A model generated the notes under the pieces. It saw nothing but the letters and a program-made list of their open reading frames with translations, did no database searches and had not been told where the DNA came from. From positions 1-40,691 of the IMG/VR virus record IMGVR_UViG_3300042507_005616: DNA of 40,691 nt; one strand, written 5' to 3'. Made by a program: the position numbers and the translations under genes. Position 1 is the stretch's first letter; the number at the start of each line of letters is the position of its first letter. This DNA comes from a virus. This document shows, piece after piece, positions 20,771 through 31,091 of the stretch.

Positions 20771-20795
20771 TTCGGGTGCATGGTGGCGCAATAGT

Positions 20796-23700
20796 TTATT
20801 GGTCGTCGTCCATGCGCTCCCAACCCTGCACCAGCGGGCGCACGATGTTCATGATGACCGCGGGCGCGGCGAGCGGCGGCGTCACCGCAATGGAGCGCGT
20901 GATGTTTGTCCACTCTTTGACCAGCGCGTCGGGATCGTCGAAGTTGAAGGCGTCTTCAAGATTGTTGAAGGCCCGAAAGGCGGTGTCCGCGGTGCGGATG
21001 AGCGGGTTCTGCGTGGGCGTAAACCATTGGGCCTCGGTCAAGCGCGACAGCACAAGGTCGCTGACACTGCCCAGCAGGAAGTAGCCTTGGAACGGAGCCA
21101 GCAGCAGGGCGCGGGCAAAGCCGCCCATTGACCATAGGTCTTCGTCGTCGTCGTCGCTGGTCGCATCTCTGAACGCGGTGGCCAGCACATGGGAAACCAC
21201 GGCCATCATTTCAATGGCCACAATCCGGCGCACATGGGCCTTCCAGTCGCCGGTTCCAGTGGCCAGTCCGCGGACGGAGTCGGAGATGATGGCCATCTTC
21301 AATCGCGGATCGGACATGAAGAGGAAGAACGCTTTGGTAAATGCGTTGCCGCTGTTTTCGATGTTGGACTTCTGGCCCATCAGCACCGGCTGTCCGTAGC
21401 GGTAAACCATTGCTTCGACGGCATCCTTGGCCGCTTGCTCTGCGGAGGTCGGGTCTACGCCGCTGTCGAGCGCGTCCTTGTAGGCGGCTTGGTAAACAAT
21501 TGCGCCAGAGATAGATAGCCCCGCCGAATCAAGGTAGTTCATGGGCATCATGGACATTTCGGCCACCTTGGCCCCGCGCCGGAACATGGAAACAAACCGC
21601 TCAAAGAAGAACCGCGTTTCCGCCGTCGCACCGCCCTCCAAGCGGGTCTGAATGATGTCCGTTTTCCACACCTTGCGGATGTTTTGCATGAGGGCGACCG
21701 GATCGGACAAAGCAGACCCGATCTGACGGCTGTCGAGCGCCAAGGTAAAGCGCATCAAGTTGTCGGTCTGCATCATCAGCGACTTGAGGTTGTAGCCCAA
21801 CAGCGAAACAGACTGACCGCCAATGACCGCGCCCAGCATGTTGTTGATCCACGCGATCTCTCTGCCCTTGTTGCCGCCGCGTTGCTCCATCTGGTCGCCC
21901 CACATTTCGGCAGTGCGAAGAACGTCCGCGCCCAGACGCTGTCTGATGGACTCGCGGACGTCGGGGTTGGAAAGTAGCGAGCGGTATTCGCGGGTGACTT
22001 CGGCAAAGGCGACCCAGTGCGACTGCATGGCAATGTGGCTCTGCAAAACGGTCAGCGCGTCTTCCGGTGCGAGCTTGGCGGTGTGGTTGACGCGGGACTT
22101 GGCAAAGCTGGGCTGGCCACCGGCTGTCAGCGGCGACCCGTCGAGGCCGACGTCCTTGACCTCCTTGGAAGAAAGATAGCGGGCCGGAGCGTAGTTTCTG
22201 ACCATTGGCATGTTCATACCAAACATGCGGGCGTAGATCGGGTTGGTCAGCGCGTAGCCGGAACCGTAGATGCGCGACGTCACGCGGAGGATGGCTTGCG
22301 CGAACGGGCCGGAGATAAGGTTGTCAAGATCGTCGAAGCTGTCGTCAGTAAAACCGTCGGCACGCATCTTCTCCTGCGCGTCCGATTGCTGCCATGTCAG
22401 CCATAGCTGCATGGCTTGTGCGCGGCTCATGGTGAGGCGCACTTCTTCTCCGCGGAAGATCACTTGCTTGATCGTGACAAATTCCTTTTTCGTGTCTCGC
22501 GGCAACGCGGCCAATTCGTCGGATAACGTCTGGACGTCTTGGTTTGACAAGCTGCCGCGGTCGGCCAACCCGCGCACAATCTTCTTGGCCAGTTCAATGG
22601 AAATTTTTACCGGCCTTACTTTGCGCCCTTCCATTTTGCGGACGGCGTAGGGCTGGTTCTCCTTAAATGCGACCAGCGCCTTGCTGGTTGACATGCCTGC
22701 CGCTTTGGCCCCTTGACGCAGGGCGGCAAGAATACTGCGTGTATTCTCCAGTTCCAGCTTGGCCTCGTCGATCTGCGCCCGCTGCATTTTCTTGGACAAC
22801 TCGGCGGCAACCTCGTCGCCAAAAAGGTAAGGGGCAAACTGCTCAAAACTTTTGTGGTCGAGGTCGAAAGCGTTGACCGCCTGCAAAAAGCGTTGCAGCG
22901 CGGACTTGTTTTCAAAGCGACCGAAGTCGGTTGGCTTGCCCAAAAACGCAATGACCTTGGCGGCACGCTCGCGGTTTTCTTGGATGCGGGCAGCTTCCTT
23001 GATCTGCCACGCCTCGCGCCCTGCCTTGAGTTGCGTCTGCAACCACTCCAGACCGTAAGCCAGCGTCTCGGACGGACGGCTCTTTAAGTCGCCAAACGTG
23101 TTGACGATTGTCCACTCCTCGGAAAGTTCGGAAATGCGCTTCTGGCTATCGGCGGTCGCCTCGGTGCTGGTGATCTGTGCCTCAATTGCAGCCAGCCTTT
23201 CCGCGGTCTTCTCGTCGTCCAGCAGTGACGAGCGGTAAACCATGTCGGCAAACTTCTGCGTCTCGGCCCCCAGCGTGCTGCGCTTGACCCCGCTCTGACC
23301 GGCCTTCGGACGCGACTTGTCCAGCACATCGAAGATGCGCTCCATGAGGTCGCGCTTGTAGTAACGCTCCAACTCGCGGTCGATTTTTTTGAGCCGGTCG
23401 ATAAGGAAGTTGGCGATGGTTTTATCCCTGCGCTCGTCGGTGGTGTTTGGCACCGTGCTGTAGCCTTCCGGCAGCGCCGTGTTTTTCTGCGCCTGCCCAA
23501 TATTCTGACCCTCGCGCATCCACGCGCTGATGATTGCGCCCGCGGGGTTCTTGGCCTCGCTGACTTTCTGATCGCCCTTGTAGACGTCTACCGGCGCAAT
23601 GCTGGCGAGGTTGGTGTAGCCCCCCACCCGCCCGCGCACTTCTGGCGGTAGCACCTTGAGGATGTAGTCGAGGAACCCAAGGTCGTTGAGGATGCGCGTG

Positions 23701-26700
23701 CGGTCGAAATCCTGCGGCAAGGTGTCGCCACGCATGGACTGCATGATCGGCTTGTTGCGCTCCAAGGCCGCGGTAAGACGCTCCTTGAGCGCGGCATACT
23801 GCGAGATGCGCTCGGATGGCGAGCGGGACATGCGGTCCATCGCCGCCGACACGCGGTCGATTTCGCGCTGGGTGGAGATGGAGTAGTTTTGCGCCCCTAT
23901 TTGCGGAAGTCCGTTGTTTTTCTTTCCCCACGCATAGGCGTTTTCCAGCGTCGAGTTCTCTGCTTCTACTGGATAAACCCAAAACTCCCGCCCTTCATCC
24001 AACGCACGCTTGGCCCTGTGCCATCCGTCAATAAGCCGGACACCAACGTAGTTGGCGGCAGGATGATCCGGCGGGAAAGACGGGTTTTTTTCAAATGTGG
24101 CAAGTCCAAGGTGGCTAATGTCGGCCTTGGCCGAAGATTCTTCATTGAGTTCCCTAAACTCGACATGCGCTTGGATGTATGCCGCGGTCAGCTTGATTGG
24201 CTGCGGCCTTTTGCGTTTGACTTGTTGCCACGCCTTTTTGACGTCGATTGACTTGCCGGTTCGGAGATCGACGTCAAACTCGGTTTTGATTGTTTTGGGA
24301 ACCCAGTAGGAGCTTGGAGTCGAAACAAACTGCTCCAGCGTCGGGGCTGTGTCTGGGCCTGCCAGCATAGGCATCCCGCGATCATCCCGCATTTCGCCGC
24401 CGGATGCGATGGAGTAGTTCAGCAAATTCGCACTGCTGCCCGCCTTGACGCCCAGCACTTTGAGAGAGGTGGAGGACATGCCGGAGGTGGGCAGCAGATT
24501 AAGTCGCTCCTGCGGCGTGGCGTATTGCCCCGTCTCCTTGCCGACGACGTCCTGCCAATCGACCGCCTCCTTCAAAACGTGCAGCTTGACCTTGGACTTT
24601 TTATTCACCGGCACAATGGTCGCCGGATACGATTCATGCTCGGTCGTGGCGATGCCCTTGACCTCGCCTTGAACTTCGACGATGGCGTAAATCTTGCCGC
24701 TGCCATGCTCTTGGAAGTCGCGCAGGAATGGCTCGGTGAGCATGTTGCCCAGCCCTTGCAAAACGGACGCCTTGGATAGCGTGCCGCGCTTGATGGTGTT
24801 CTTCGCGTGCTTGTTCTCGGCGTCGGCCAGAATGCCCGCGACATACTTGGCGCTCTCCGGCTTGGCGTTGAGGTGCTTGGCAATCTGCTCGGCCAGCGAT
24901 TCTACAAACGCCTTGCGGACTTGGAAGATGGAGCCGGTCGGTTCCAGCAGTGCGTCGATCTTGGCAAAGTTTGTCGCGTAGCTGTCGCTGGCCTTGAGCT
25001 TGGTGCGGAAGGTCTTCTTTGTCTCCTTGGTCTTGGTCGGGACGACGACCTCCACCTTGCTGGCGGCGACCAGCATGGCGTTGAGGTCACTTTTTCGTAG
25101 GCCCGCCCGCGGGTCGGTCGTCAGCGCGTTAAGAAACTTGACCACTCCGGTGGCCATCGATGTCGAGGAGAACAACTTCTCGACCGGCGCGGAGACAAGG
25201 CCCATGAGAATCCTGCCGCCGTTCTTCGCCCCGATCTCGTTGAGGTGGTTGGCCGTCCGCATGACCATTGCTTCGGTGGACGCCCAGAAGTAGTTTTTGT
25301 CGGCATACAACGCCGGATAGTAGACGCCGCCTTTGCCATCAATCTGACCACCGTCGGTCAACTGGATCGTTCCGGCAAAGGCGTTATCCGGCGAGTGCAG
25401 CAGGATGTGCATGTCGGTAAAGTCGTTGACGTCCACGCCAGTGAACACTCGTCCGTCCTTGACCAACTTGTCGAAGCGCGTGTCGTTCCTGTAGTGATCG
25501 ACGGAGCGTACGATGGAGTAATTTGCCTGCTGCCGCTTGGTGTGTTCGCCAAAAAGGTAATCGTCAACAACCCACGCAGGCACAACGTCAAATCCTTGTT
25601 CTTGCCATGTGTCGAGTCGGTGGTTGCCGTCAACCATCTCGTAAGTGGTTTCACCTGTGCGAATAACGACAAGAGGAGGATACCCGCTGCCCCGCGGCCT
25701 GCTGTATTCGTCGTAGCGCAACGACTCCCAACCCTGTTCTTCTTGTTGCGTCAAACGGTCGCGGACGTCGCGCCAATCAAAATCTTCAATATTTTCCTCG
25801 TCGAAAAATTCGTCGGGATAATTTTCTCGGAGTTCTTTTTCGGACATTTTTCGGATGTCCTGTGCGTTCTGTAATTCTACAACATTGGCTCGTAGGTCAT
25901 ATGCGTCCAACATGGCCGGATAAATAAAATCATGCTCCGAATTGGTGTGCGCTTTTACAGTTTTCTCGTTCCAAGCGGTGCCGTAGTTGTCTACCTTATC
26001 CCAGTCTACTTGAGGCGATGTTCCGCTGTAGTCGTCTGGAGATGCGCCTGCGCGAAATAGCTCCGGTTGGCCAATCGAATAATTCGCCACCTCCGGCGCA
26101 ACCTCCTGCGCGGTCTTTTCGCGGGAGCGGTCTACCAGTGCCTGCTGGTCAACGCCCACCGCTTCGGCCAAGAGTGCCTCAAAGTCGCGGTCGAGTTTCC
26201 CCTCGGCGCGGAGTCGGGCGAGGTTGTAGGCGCGGCGGAAGATGTCGCGGGTGAAGATGGCCAACCGGCGCATGATGCCGCGCAGGCCCGCGGGGATTTG
26301 CTCCTCGCGGATACTGCCGCGGAAGTAGGCCACGGCGATGTCGGAGAAGGCTTCGATGACGTCGGTGTCCGTCTCGGTGCGGAGCTTGCGCTCCATCCGG
26401 TCGCTGTCGATCTGCGGCAGGATGTCGTTGAGTTGCTGACGGACGAAGTCAATGGTCACCCGTCCCTCGGCCATTGCCCGCTTGAGGTTGTCTTGGGCGA
26501 ACTCGCGCATGACGATGGTGCCGTCCGCGCCCTCGTTGATGCGGATGATGGAGCGCCAGATGCCTTCGCGCAGTGCGCCTTGGTTGCTGCCGGTGACGGG
26601 GAAGTTGGCCAGTTCAGCGGGTTCGTTGATGTCCTGCCCAAAGGCGCGGACAGTTTCAAAGAGTCGGTCGAGGTTTTCCTGTGTGGGGTTGGCCTCGTAG

Positions 26701-28823
26701 TCGGTGAGCAGCGTGCGGGGCGCTTCCTCGCGGATGACTTTGGCAACGTCCTCCCCGCGCTGGCGGGCTTCGTTGACCTTCTGGATAAAGGCGACGGCTT
26801 CGTTGATGCCGGTATGAACATCGCGCATCTCGCGCTGCACCGTCTCGCGGCGGGCGGATACCAGCGCCTGCTCGGCGGCGGTCTGGTCGGTCGTGCGGGC
26901 CAGTTCCTTGCCCTCCGGCGAGAGGACAACGTAGTCGGCCCCCTGCTTCTCCAGACGCGGCAAGGCGGCGGGATTGGCCTTCTCGCGCAGGGCGATGGAC
27001 TCGTCCACGATGCGCTGGGCGGCGGCTTTGACCAGCTTTGGGTCGCGCTTGGCGTGTTCCTCGACCAGTGCGGCTTGGGCGGCTTCGGCGCTCTCGGCTC
27101 CGGTGATGCGGTCGATCTGTTCGGGATTGTAGCCCATCTTCTCCAAATCAGCCTTGCTCTTGAGGTAGTTCTCGCCGCGCTTGATCTCGCGGTAGGACAA
27201 CGCGCCCATGCCCATAAGGGAGAGCGGCAAAAGGGCCACGAACTGGACGCCAAGTTCGCGCCCCAGACCGGCATACCACCTTTCCCAGTCAAAAGACGGC
27301 ATGTCCGCGCCCAGTGCCGCGGCGATGGTCTGGCCGATGGGATAGACACGCTCTTGTGCAAACTCCTGCACATTCTGCTCGGCAACCATGCCGCCCCCGC
27401 GAAGCATGATGCGGTAGACGTTTTTCTGGTTGGGATGGATAAACCTTTCGACCAGTTTGCCGAAGACCGGCAAGCGTCCCATGATGGTGTTGAGCTTGAG
27501 ACGCTCCAGCCCAGCGGAAATGGGCGCACCTAACGCGGCGACAATGGACACTTGGTCGGGATCGGCGTCGGGGTATTCGACCATCATCTGGTCGTAGAAT
27601 TGGCTGTAGAGCGCGGCGGCGACCGCGGGAATTCCAACAAACGGAACGGCGGCTGCTGCTGTGTAGGGAATACTACGGGCTGCACCGTATAAACCCTCTT
27701 CGACGATCTCCGGCAGGAAAGTGACGGTCTTGATGGGATCGATCTGCGTTTCGGCCAGTTCGCGCAGTTCGCGCTGAACCATAAGGACGCCAACTTGTTT
27801 TTCGGCTTCTTGGATAGCCTGCTCGCGCTCCTCCGGCGTGATGGGCGTTTCGCCCGCCGCGCTGTAGGCGACCGCACCATCCAAGCCGACGCCTTTGAAA
27901 ACCGGCTGCTCGCTTTTCAGCAGACGCAAGTTGCCGCGGAGGGTTTGCTCTTTGGTGTTTCGCGGGATGCGCTCGCTAAAATCGGTTGTGCCGCGGCCAA
28001 TGGATTCAGCCATTTGATACCAAAAGCCTTTGTCGATCTGCTGAAGCTGCCCGAAACTTCCCGCCAGTTGCATGATGGCTCGGCGCTGGTTGGTGGGTAG
28101 CTTCGCCAAGCGGCCCGCAAGGTCGGCCATTTCCGGCGCACCGAAGCCCGCGGACTCGCCGCTGTATTGGCGCAAGGCGTTAAAGATGTAGCGGGCCTCC
28201 GGTGCAAACTGCGCCTGCGAGGCGCGGATCTGCTTGTCGAGTTGCTCGGCCTTTTCCCACAGACGCGACTTCTCTTCTTCGTCAAACAAATCGCCCGCCG
28301 CCTCAATGTCCTTGGCCACGCTTTCGACAAACGGGGTGTCGCCGCCGGAAAACGCATCTTCCAAACTGCGGCGCATGACGCTTTCTTCGATCATGCGAGC
28401 AGCGGCCTGCTTCTCGTTGTCGCGCTCAAACTGCCCCTTCTGCCAGTCGAACATTTCGCGGGCGCTGGCCGTCTGCTTGCCCAAGACCGTCTTGGCAAAG
28501 CCGTCTTTCTCCGCATCGAAGATCGACCGCATGTCGTCGAGCGGCACTTTGCGGGTGTCGGCCAAGTAGCCGATCATCGCTTGCCGGTAGACGTAGTCGT
28601 CGCCATGCAGGCTGACCTTTGCGCCCTCGGTCATGCCCTTCTGCTTGGCGATGGAGTCGAAGTAGTTCTGATCGGTAAAGACTTTGTTCCAGTGGCCCAG
28701 ATCGACGTAGGGCGCATTGGAACCGCTGCGGCGGCTCGGAGGCGCTCCGGCGCTGGCGTCGGTGTAGGCCCGCGCCTGCTGCGCCTCCTTGGCCTGCGGA
28801 GTGGCGGCGAAGGAAATACTCAT
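20796..28823 (-). CDS. Giant modular virion protein (polyvalent-type, 2675 residues)
   Basis: Starts MSISFAATPQ at 28823, chosen for the ATGA overlap with the transglycosylase gene. It is the largest protein encoded and probably an internal or ejected virion protein. Hydrophobic segments lie near residues 388, 528 and 2571. Tetrapeptides NYSI at 914, 1101, 1469 and 1646 divide the middle into modules. Two of these contain ParB-like VDGNHR (1064-1069) and IDGWHR (1598-1603) motifs. The module 1101-1468 looks like a MuF-C/phage toxin-type domain, with a segment reading VQGEVKGIATTEHES. The last 1000 residues are helical. The layout fits the polyvalent proteins described for phages; the function of each module is inferred. 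Confidence 0.8.
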   Translation of the reverse strand: MSISFAATPQAKEAQQARAYTDASAGAPPSRRSGSNAPYVDLGHWNKVFTDQNYFDSIAKQKGMTEGAKVSLHGDDYVYRQAMIGYLADTRKVPLDDMRSIFDAEKDGFAKTVLGKQTASAREMFDWQKGQFERDNEKQAAARMIEESVMRRSLEDAFSGGDTPFVESVAKDIEAAGDLFDEEEKSRLWEKAEQLDKQIRASQAQFAPEARYIFNALRQYSGESAGFGAPEMADLAGRLAKLPTNQRRAIMQLAGSFGQLQQIDKGFWYQMAESIGRGTTDFSERIPRNTKEQTLRGNLRLLKSEQPVFKGVGLDGAVAYSAAGETPITPEEREQAIQEAEKQVGVLMVQRELRELAETQIDPIKTVTFLPEIVEEGLYGAARSIPYTAAAAVPFVGIPAVAAALYSQFYDQMMVEYPDADPDQVSIVAALGAPISAGLERLKLNTIMGRLPVFGKLVERFIHPNQKNVYRIMLRGGGMVAEQNVQEFAQERVYPIGQTIAAALGADMPSFDWERWYAGLGRELGVQFVALLPLSLMGMGALSYREIKRGENYLKSKADLEKMGYNPEQIDRITGAESAEAAQAALVEEHAKRDPKLVKAAAQRIVDESIALREKANPAALPRLEKQGADYVVLSPEGKELARTTDQTAAEQALVSARRETVQREMRDVHTGINEAVAFIQKVNEARQRGEDVAKVIREEAPRTLLTDYEANPTQENLDRLFETVRAFGQDINEPAELANFPVTGSNQGALREGIWRSIIRINEGADGTIVMREFAQDNLKRAMAEGRVTIDFVRQQLNDILPQIDSDRMERKLRTETDTDVIEAFSDIAVAYFRGSIREEQIPAGLRGIMRRLAIFTRDIFRRAYNLARLRAEGKLDRDFEALLAEAVGVDQQALVDRSREKTAQEVAPEVANYSIGQPELFRAGASPDDYSGTSPQVDWDKVDNYGTAWNEKTVKAHTNSEHDFIYPAMLDAYDLRANVVELQNAQDIRKMSEKELRENYPDEFFDEENIEDFDWRDVRDRLTQQEEQGWESLRYDEYSRPRGSGYPPLVVIRTGETTYEMVDGNHRLDTWQEQGFDVVPAWVVDDYLFGEHTKRQQANYSIVRSVDHYRNDTRFDKLVKDGRVFTGVDVNDFTDMHILLHSPDNAFAGTIQLTDGGQIDGKGGVYYPALYADKNYFWASTEAMVMRTANHLNEIGAKNGGRILMGLVSAPVEKLFSSTSMATGVVKFLNALTTDPRAGLRKSDLNAMLVAASKVEVVVPTKTKETKKTFRTKLKASDSYATNFAKIDALLEPTGSIFQVRKAFVESLAEQIAKHLNAKPESAKYVAGILADAENKHAKNTIKRGTLSKASVLQGLGNMLTEPFLRDFQEHGSGKIYAIVEVQGEVKGIATTEHESYPATIVPVNKKSKVKLHVLKEAVDWQDVVGKETGQYATPQERLNLLPTSGMSSTSLKVLGVKAGSSANLLNYSIASGGEMRDDRGMPMLAGPDTAPTLEQFVSTPSSYWVPKTIKTEFDVDLRTGKSIDVKKAWQQVKRKRPQPIKLTAAYIQAHVEFRELNEESSAKADISHLGLATFEKNPSFPPDHPAANYVGVRLIDGWHRAKRALDEGREFWVYPVEAENSTLENAYAWGKKNNGLPQIGAQNYSISTQREIDRVSAAMDRMSRSPSERISQYAALKERLTAALERNKPIMQSMRGDTLPQDFDRTRILNDLGFLDYILKVLPPEVRGRVGGYTNLASIAPVDVYKGDQKVSEAKNPAGAIISAWMREGQNIGQAQKNTALPEGYSTVPNTTDERRDKTIANFLIDRLKKIDRELERYYKRDLMERIFDVLDKSRPKAGQSGVKRSTLGAETQKFADMVYRSSLLDDEKTAERLAAIEAQITSTEATADSQKRISELSEEWTIVNTFGDLKSRPSETLAYGLEWLQTQLKAGREAWQIKEAARIQENRERAAKVIAFLGKPTDFGRFENKSALQRFLQAVNAFDLDHKSFEQFAPYLFGDEVAAELSKKMQRAQIDEAKLELENTRSILAALRQGAKAAGMSTSKALVAFKENQPYAVRKMEGRKVRPVKISIELAKKIVRGLADRGSLSNQDVQTLSDELAALPRDTKKEFVTIKQVIFRGEEVRLTMSRAQAMQLWLTWQQSDAQEKMRADGFTDDSFDDLDNLISGPFAQAILRVTSRIYGSGYALTNPIYARMFGMNMPMVRNYAPARYLSSKEVKDVGLDGSPLTAGGQPSFAKSRVNHTAKLAPEDALTVLQSHIAMQSHWVAFAEVTREYRSLLSNPDVRESIRQRLGADVLRTAEMWGDQMEQRGGNKGREIAWINNMLGAVIGGQSVSLLGYNLKSLMMQTDNLMRFTLALDSRQIGSALSDPVALMQNIRKVWKTDIIQTRLEGGATAETRFFFERFVSMFRRGAKVAEMSMMPMNYLDSAGLSISGAIVYQAAYKDALDSGVDPTSAEQAAKDAVEAMVYRYGQPVLMGQKSNIENSGNAFTKAFFLFMSDPRLKMAIISDSVRGLATGTGDWKAHVRRIVAIEMMAVVSHVLATAFRDATSDDDDEDLWSMGGFARALLLAPFQGYFLLGSVSDLVLSRLTEAQWFTPTQNPLIRTADTAFRAFNNLEDAFNFDDPDALVKEWTNITRSIAVTPPLAAPAVIMNIVRPLVQGWERMDDDQ

Positions 28824-31087
28824 GCCATGCCAAGGTCCGCGGCCTTTTTGGAGAGGCGCTTGCGGACCCAATCAATAAAGTCTTGGTTGGTTTGGATGTT
28901 GTCGCGGACCAGCCACGGGTTGGCCTTCATCACGCGGGCGGCGTGGCCCTTGCCTCCGGTCGCGTTGAGCGTGGCGCGGAAGTCGCCGTCGGGATTCTTG
29001 AGGATGGCAGGCCCAGCACCGATGCCTTGGTAGTGGACGACATAGAGTTCAAAGGGGTCGGGGTCGCGGCCAAGGGCGCGGCGGGCCGCGGTGATGTTCT
29101 CCTTGGTTTTGGCTAAACCGGCGCGGATTTGGCCGTCGAGGCTGCTGTCGCTGCCGTAGCGTTTCCGGTCGGCGTTGAGTAGCTGGAAGAGTCCGCGGGC
29201 CGATGAGGTGCTGATCGTCTGGTCGGGGTTGAAGTTGGATTCCTGCGCGACCAAGAGCATGAGGTGCGGCGTGTATTGGCCCAAGCCCTCGGCTTCGGCC
29301 ATGCTGGCAATCTGGCCCGCGATGGGCTGCTTGGCCGGTGGGAGGCTGGACACGCTGAAGTTGGCGGGCGCGGAGGCGGGTTCTGGCGGCATGCCTTGCA
29401 CCGGAGGAAGCGGCTGGTCGGCGTCTTGGAAACCGTCGGCCAATGACCCGCCAAAGCCACGAAAGCCCAGACCGGCGGTCATCACGTTGGGGTTGTTGGC
29501 CGTCGGGTTCATAGCGAAGTCGGCCCAAGTGGCGACGTCCATGATGGACTTCCACCATGCGTCCTCTTCTTCCGGCTTGTTCATAAACGAAGCCGCCGGA
29601 TCAAGGTATGGCTCGACGATGCCCCTAAAACGATCTTGCGCCTGCTCAATGGTAAGGTCGGGGTTGTCTTTAACCATGTCGCGGATCTCGTTGATCACTT
29701 GCTGGCGCTTGGTCTGCACGTTGAGCCAAGCATTAACGTCTTGTGGTTTGGTCACAGTGACATCGCCGCGCTGCTCTTTCTTCCATTTGCCCGCATCGCC
29801 AAACTGGCCCCACTCGGCCAGACTGGTGGTTTGGTTGATAAGGTTTCTGGTGATCTCGTCGGTGCGCGATTTCTGCCCTTGGTTGGCTTTCGATACCATG
29901 CCGTCGAGCGTGTCCATGAATGGCTTGCGCTGGCCCTCCGGCGCGGTGGAGACGATGTCGCTGATGAGGCGCTGATACTCGCGCTTGTGCGTGTCGGGAT
30001 CGGCCATGCTGATGTCCTTCTCCGCGTCGTAGCTGAAAATCTTTTGCCACAGGTCGCTGAACCGCGTGGCCTGCTCGGCTTGGCCTTCCGGTGTGTCGGC
30101 ATACTTGAAGCCGCGGTATTCCTTCATCTTGTTGATCAGTTCCCGCGGCGCATCGATGTCGGGTCGGGTGTAGAACTCTTCGATCTGGTCGTTGGTGATG
30201 GCCGCGCTGTCGGTTTCCAGCCGGTTGAGCATTTCGTTGGTGAGGTCGTCCACCACTTGCGCGTGGTTACCCTCGGCCATGCGGCGGAATTGCAGGACTT
30301 GTTCGGGTCGCAGATTGTGCGGGTTCTTGCCCTCCTTTTGATACTTGGCCAGTTTGCCGCGCCACTGGGCAGGGTTCTGCTGAATCGCTTGGGTCATGGT
30401 GGCGACTTTGGCCTCCTCCTCAAACTTCAGAATCTTCTCGTCGGCCTCTTCGTGGCTGAACAAACCGGACTCGGCCCCGCGCTTGTAGAAGGCCATGCCA
30501 TCCTCAATACGCCCCTCGTTCAGCGCCCGCTGTGCCGCGTTCTCCACGCTCTGCCGGTAGTTGCCCACCAGTGCCTTGTTGGCACTGGAGCGCACTTGGG
30601 CCGCGGTTTGCAGTCGCAGACTCTTGACCGCCGCATCGCGCTTGCTGGCCGAAAGCGGGCTGCTCATGGGCAGCTTGCTGGCTTTGTCCACCAGTTGCGC
30701 GTCGTATTTGCTCCAAACTTCCCCCCACTTATCGGCGGGCTTGGTCAAGGTTTCCTCCTCAAAGCGCGAGAGCAGATCGGTCTTGATGGCGTCGAGTTCG
30801 GCCATCTGGGCCTCGTCGTTGGCGCGGCCAAGGCGCACGGCGAAGTCGCCAAAGGCGGCGGCGGCGTTGCTTCCGGCGTTGCCCAAAGCCTCCAGTCCCG
30901 CGCCCATGCCGCCCGCATCGAAGGCCGCGGCGGGCAGTTTTTCCTGCCGGAGCATGTTGACGCCTTCGGCAATCATGGCCCCGCCCCTGCGGAAGTTGGG
31001 GGCGCGGATGGCCGACGGATCAGTCAGCACCGCGCTGTTTCCGGTCTGGGGCGCGTTGGGGATGTTGGCGATGGGAATGTTGGCCAT
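28820..31087 (-). CDS. Internal virion protein with C-terminal lytic transglycosylase
   Basis: A 755-residue protein. Residues 1-590 are mostly helical, without clear domains. The last 145 residues form an SLT-type domain: AQESNFNP with catalytic E616, STSSARGLFQL and VVHYQGIG, as in virion-associated transglycosylases such as T7 gp16, which open peptidoglycan during DNA entry. Position after a gp14-like protein agrees with T7 gp14-gp15-gp16 order. Start at 31087 was chosen over an upstream ATG at 31168, which would overlap the gp14-like gene by 77 bases. Confidence 0.88.
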   Translation of the reverse strand: MANIPIANIPNAPQTGNSAVLTDPSAIRAPNFRRGGAMIAEGVNMLRQEKLPAAAFDAGGMGAGLEALGNAGSNAAAAFGDFAVRLGRANDEAQMAELDAIKTDLLSRFEEETLTKPADKWGEVWSKYDAQLVDKASKLPMSSPLSASKRDAAVKSLRLQTAAQVRSSANKALVGNYRQSVENAAQRALNEGRIEDGMAFYKRGAESGLFSHEEADEKILKFEEEAKVATMTQAIQQNPAQWRGKLAKYQKEGKNPHNLRPEQVLQFRRMAEGNHAQVVDDLTNEMLNRLETDSAAITNDQIEEFYTRPDIDAPRELINKMKEYRGFKYADTPEGQAEQATRFSDLWQKIFSYDAEKDISMADPDTHKREYQRLISDIVSTAPEGQRKPFMDTLDGMVSKANQGQKSRTDEITRNLINQTTSLAEWGQFGDAGKWKKEQRGDVTVTKPQDVNAWLNVQTKRQQVINEIRDMVKDNPDLTIEQAQDRFRGIVEPYLDPAASFMNKPEEEDAWWKSIMDVATWADFAMNPTANNPNVMTAGLGFRGFGGSLADGFQDADQPLPPVQGMPPEPASAPANFSVSSLPPAKQPIAGQIASMAEAEGLGQYTPHLMLLVAQESNFNPDQTISTSSARGLFQLLNADRKRYGSDSSLDGQIRAGLAKTKENITAARRALGRDPDPFELYVVHYQGIGAGPAILKNPDGDFRATLNATGGKGHAARVMKANPWLVRDNIQTNQDFIDWVRKRLSKKAADLGMA
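29108..29119 (-). promoter_or_regulatory. GGTTTAGTCAAA-like site, inside the transglycosylase gene
   Basis: One mismatch (GGTTTAGCCAAA) on the minus strand, coding G-L-A-K in frame. Confidence 0.5.
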
Positions 31088-31091
31088 AAGA

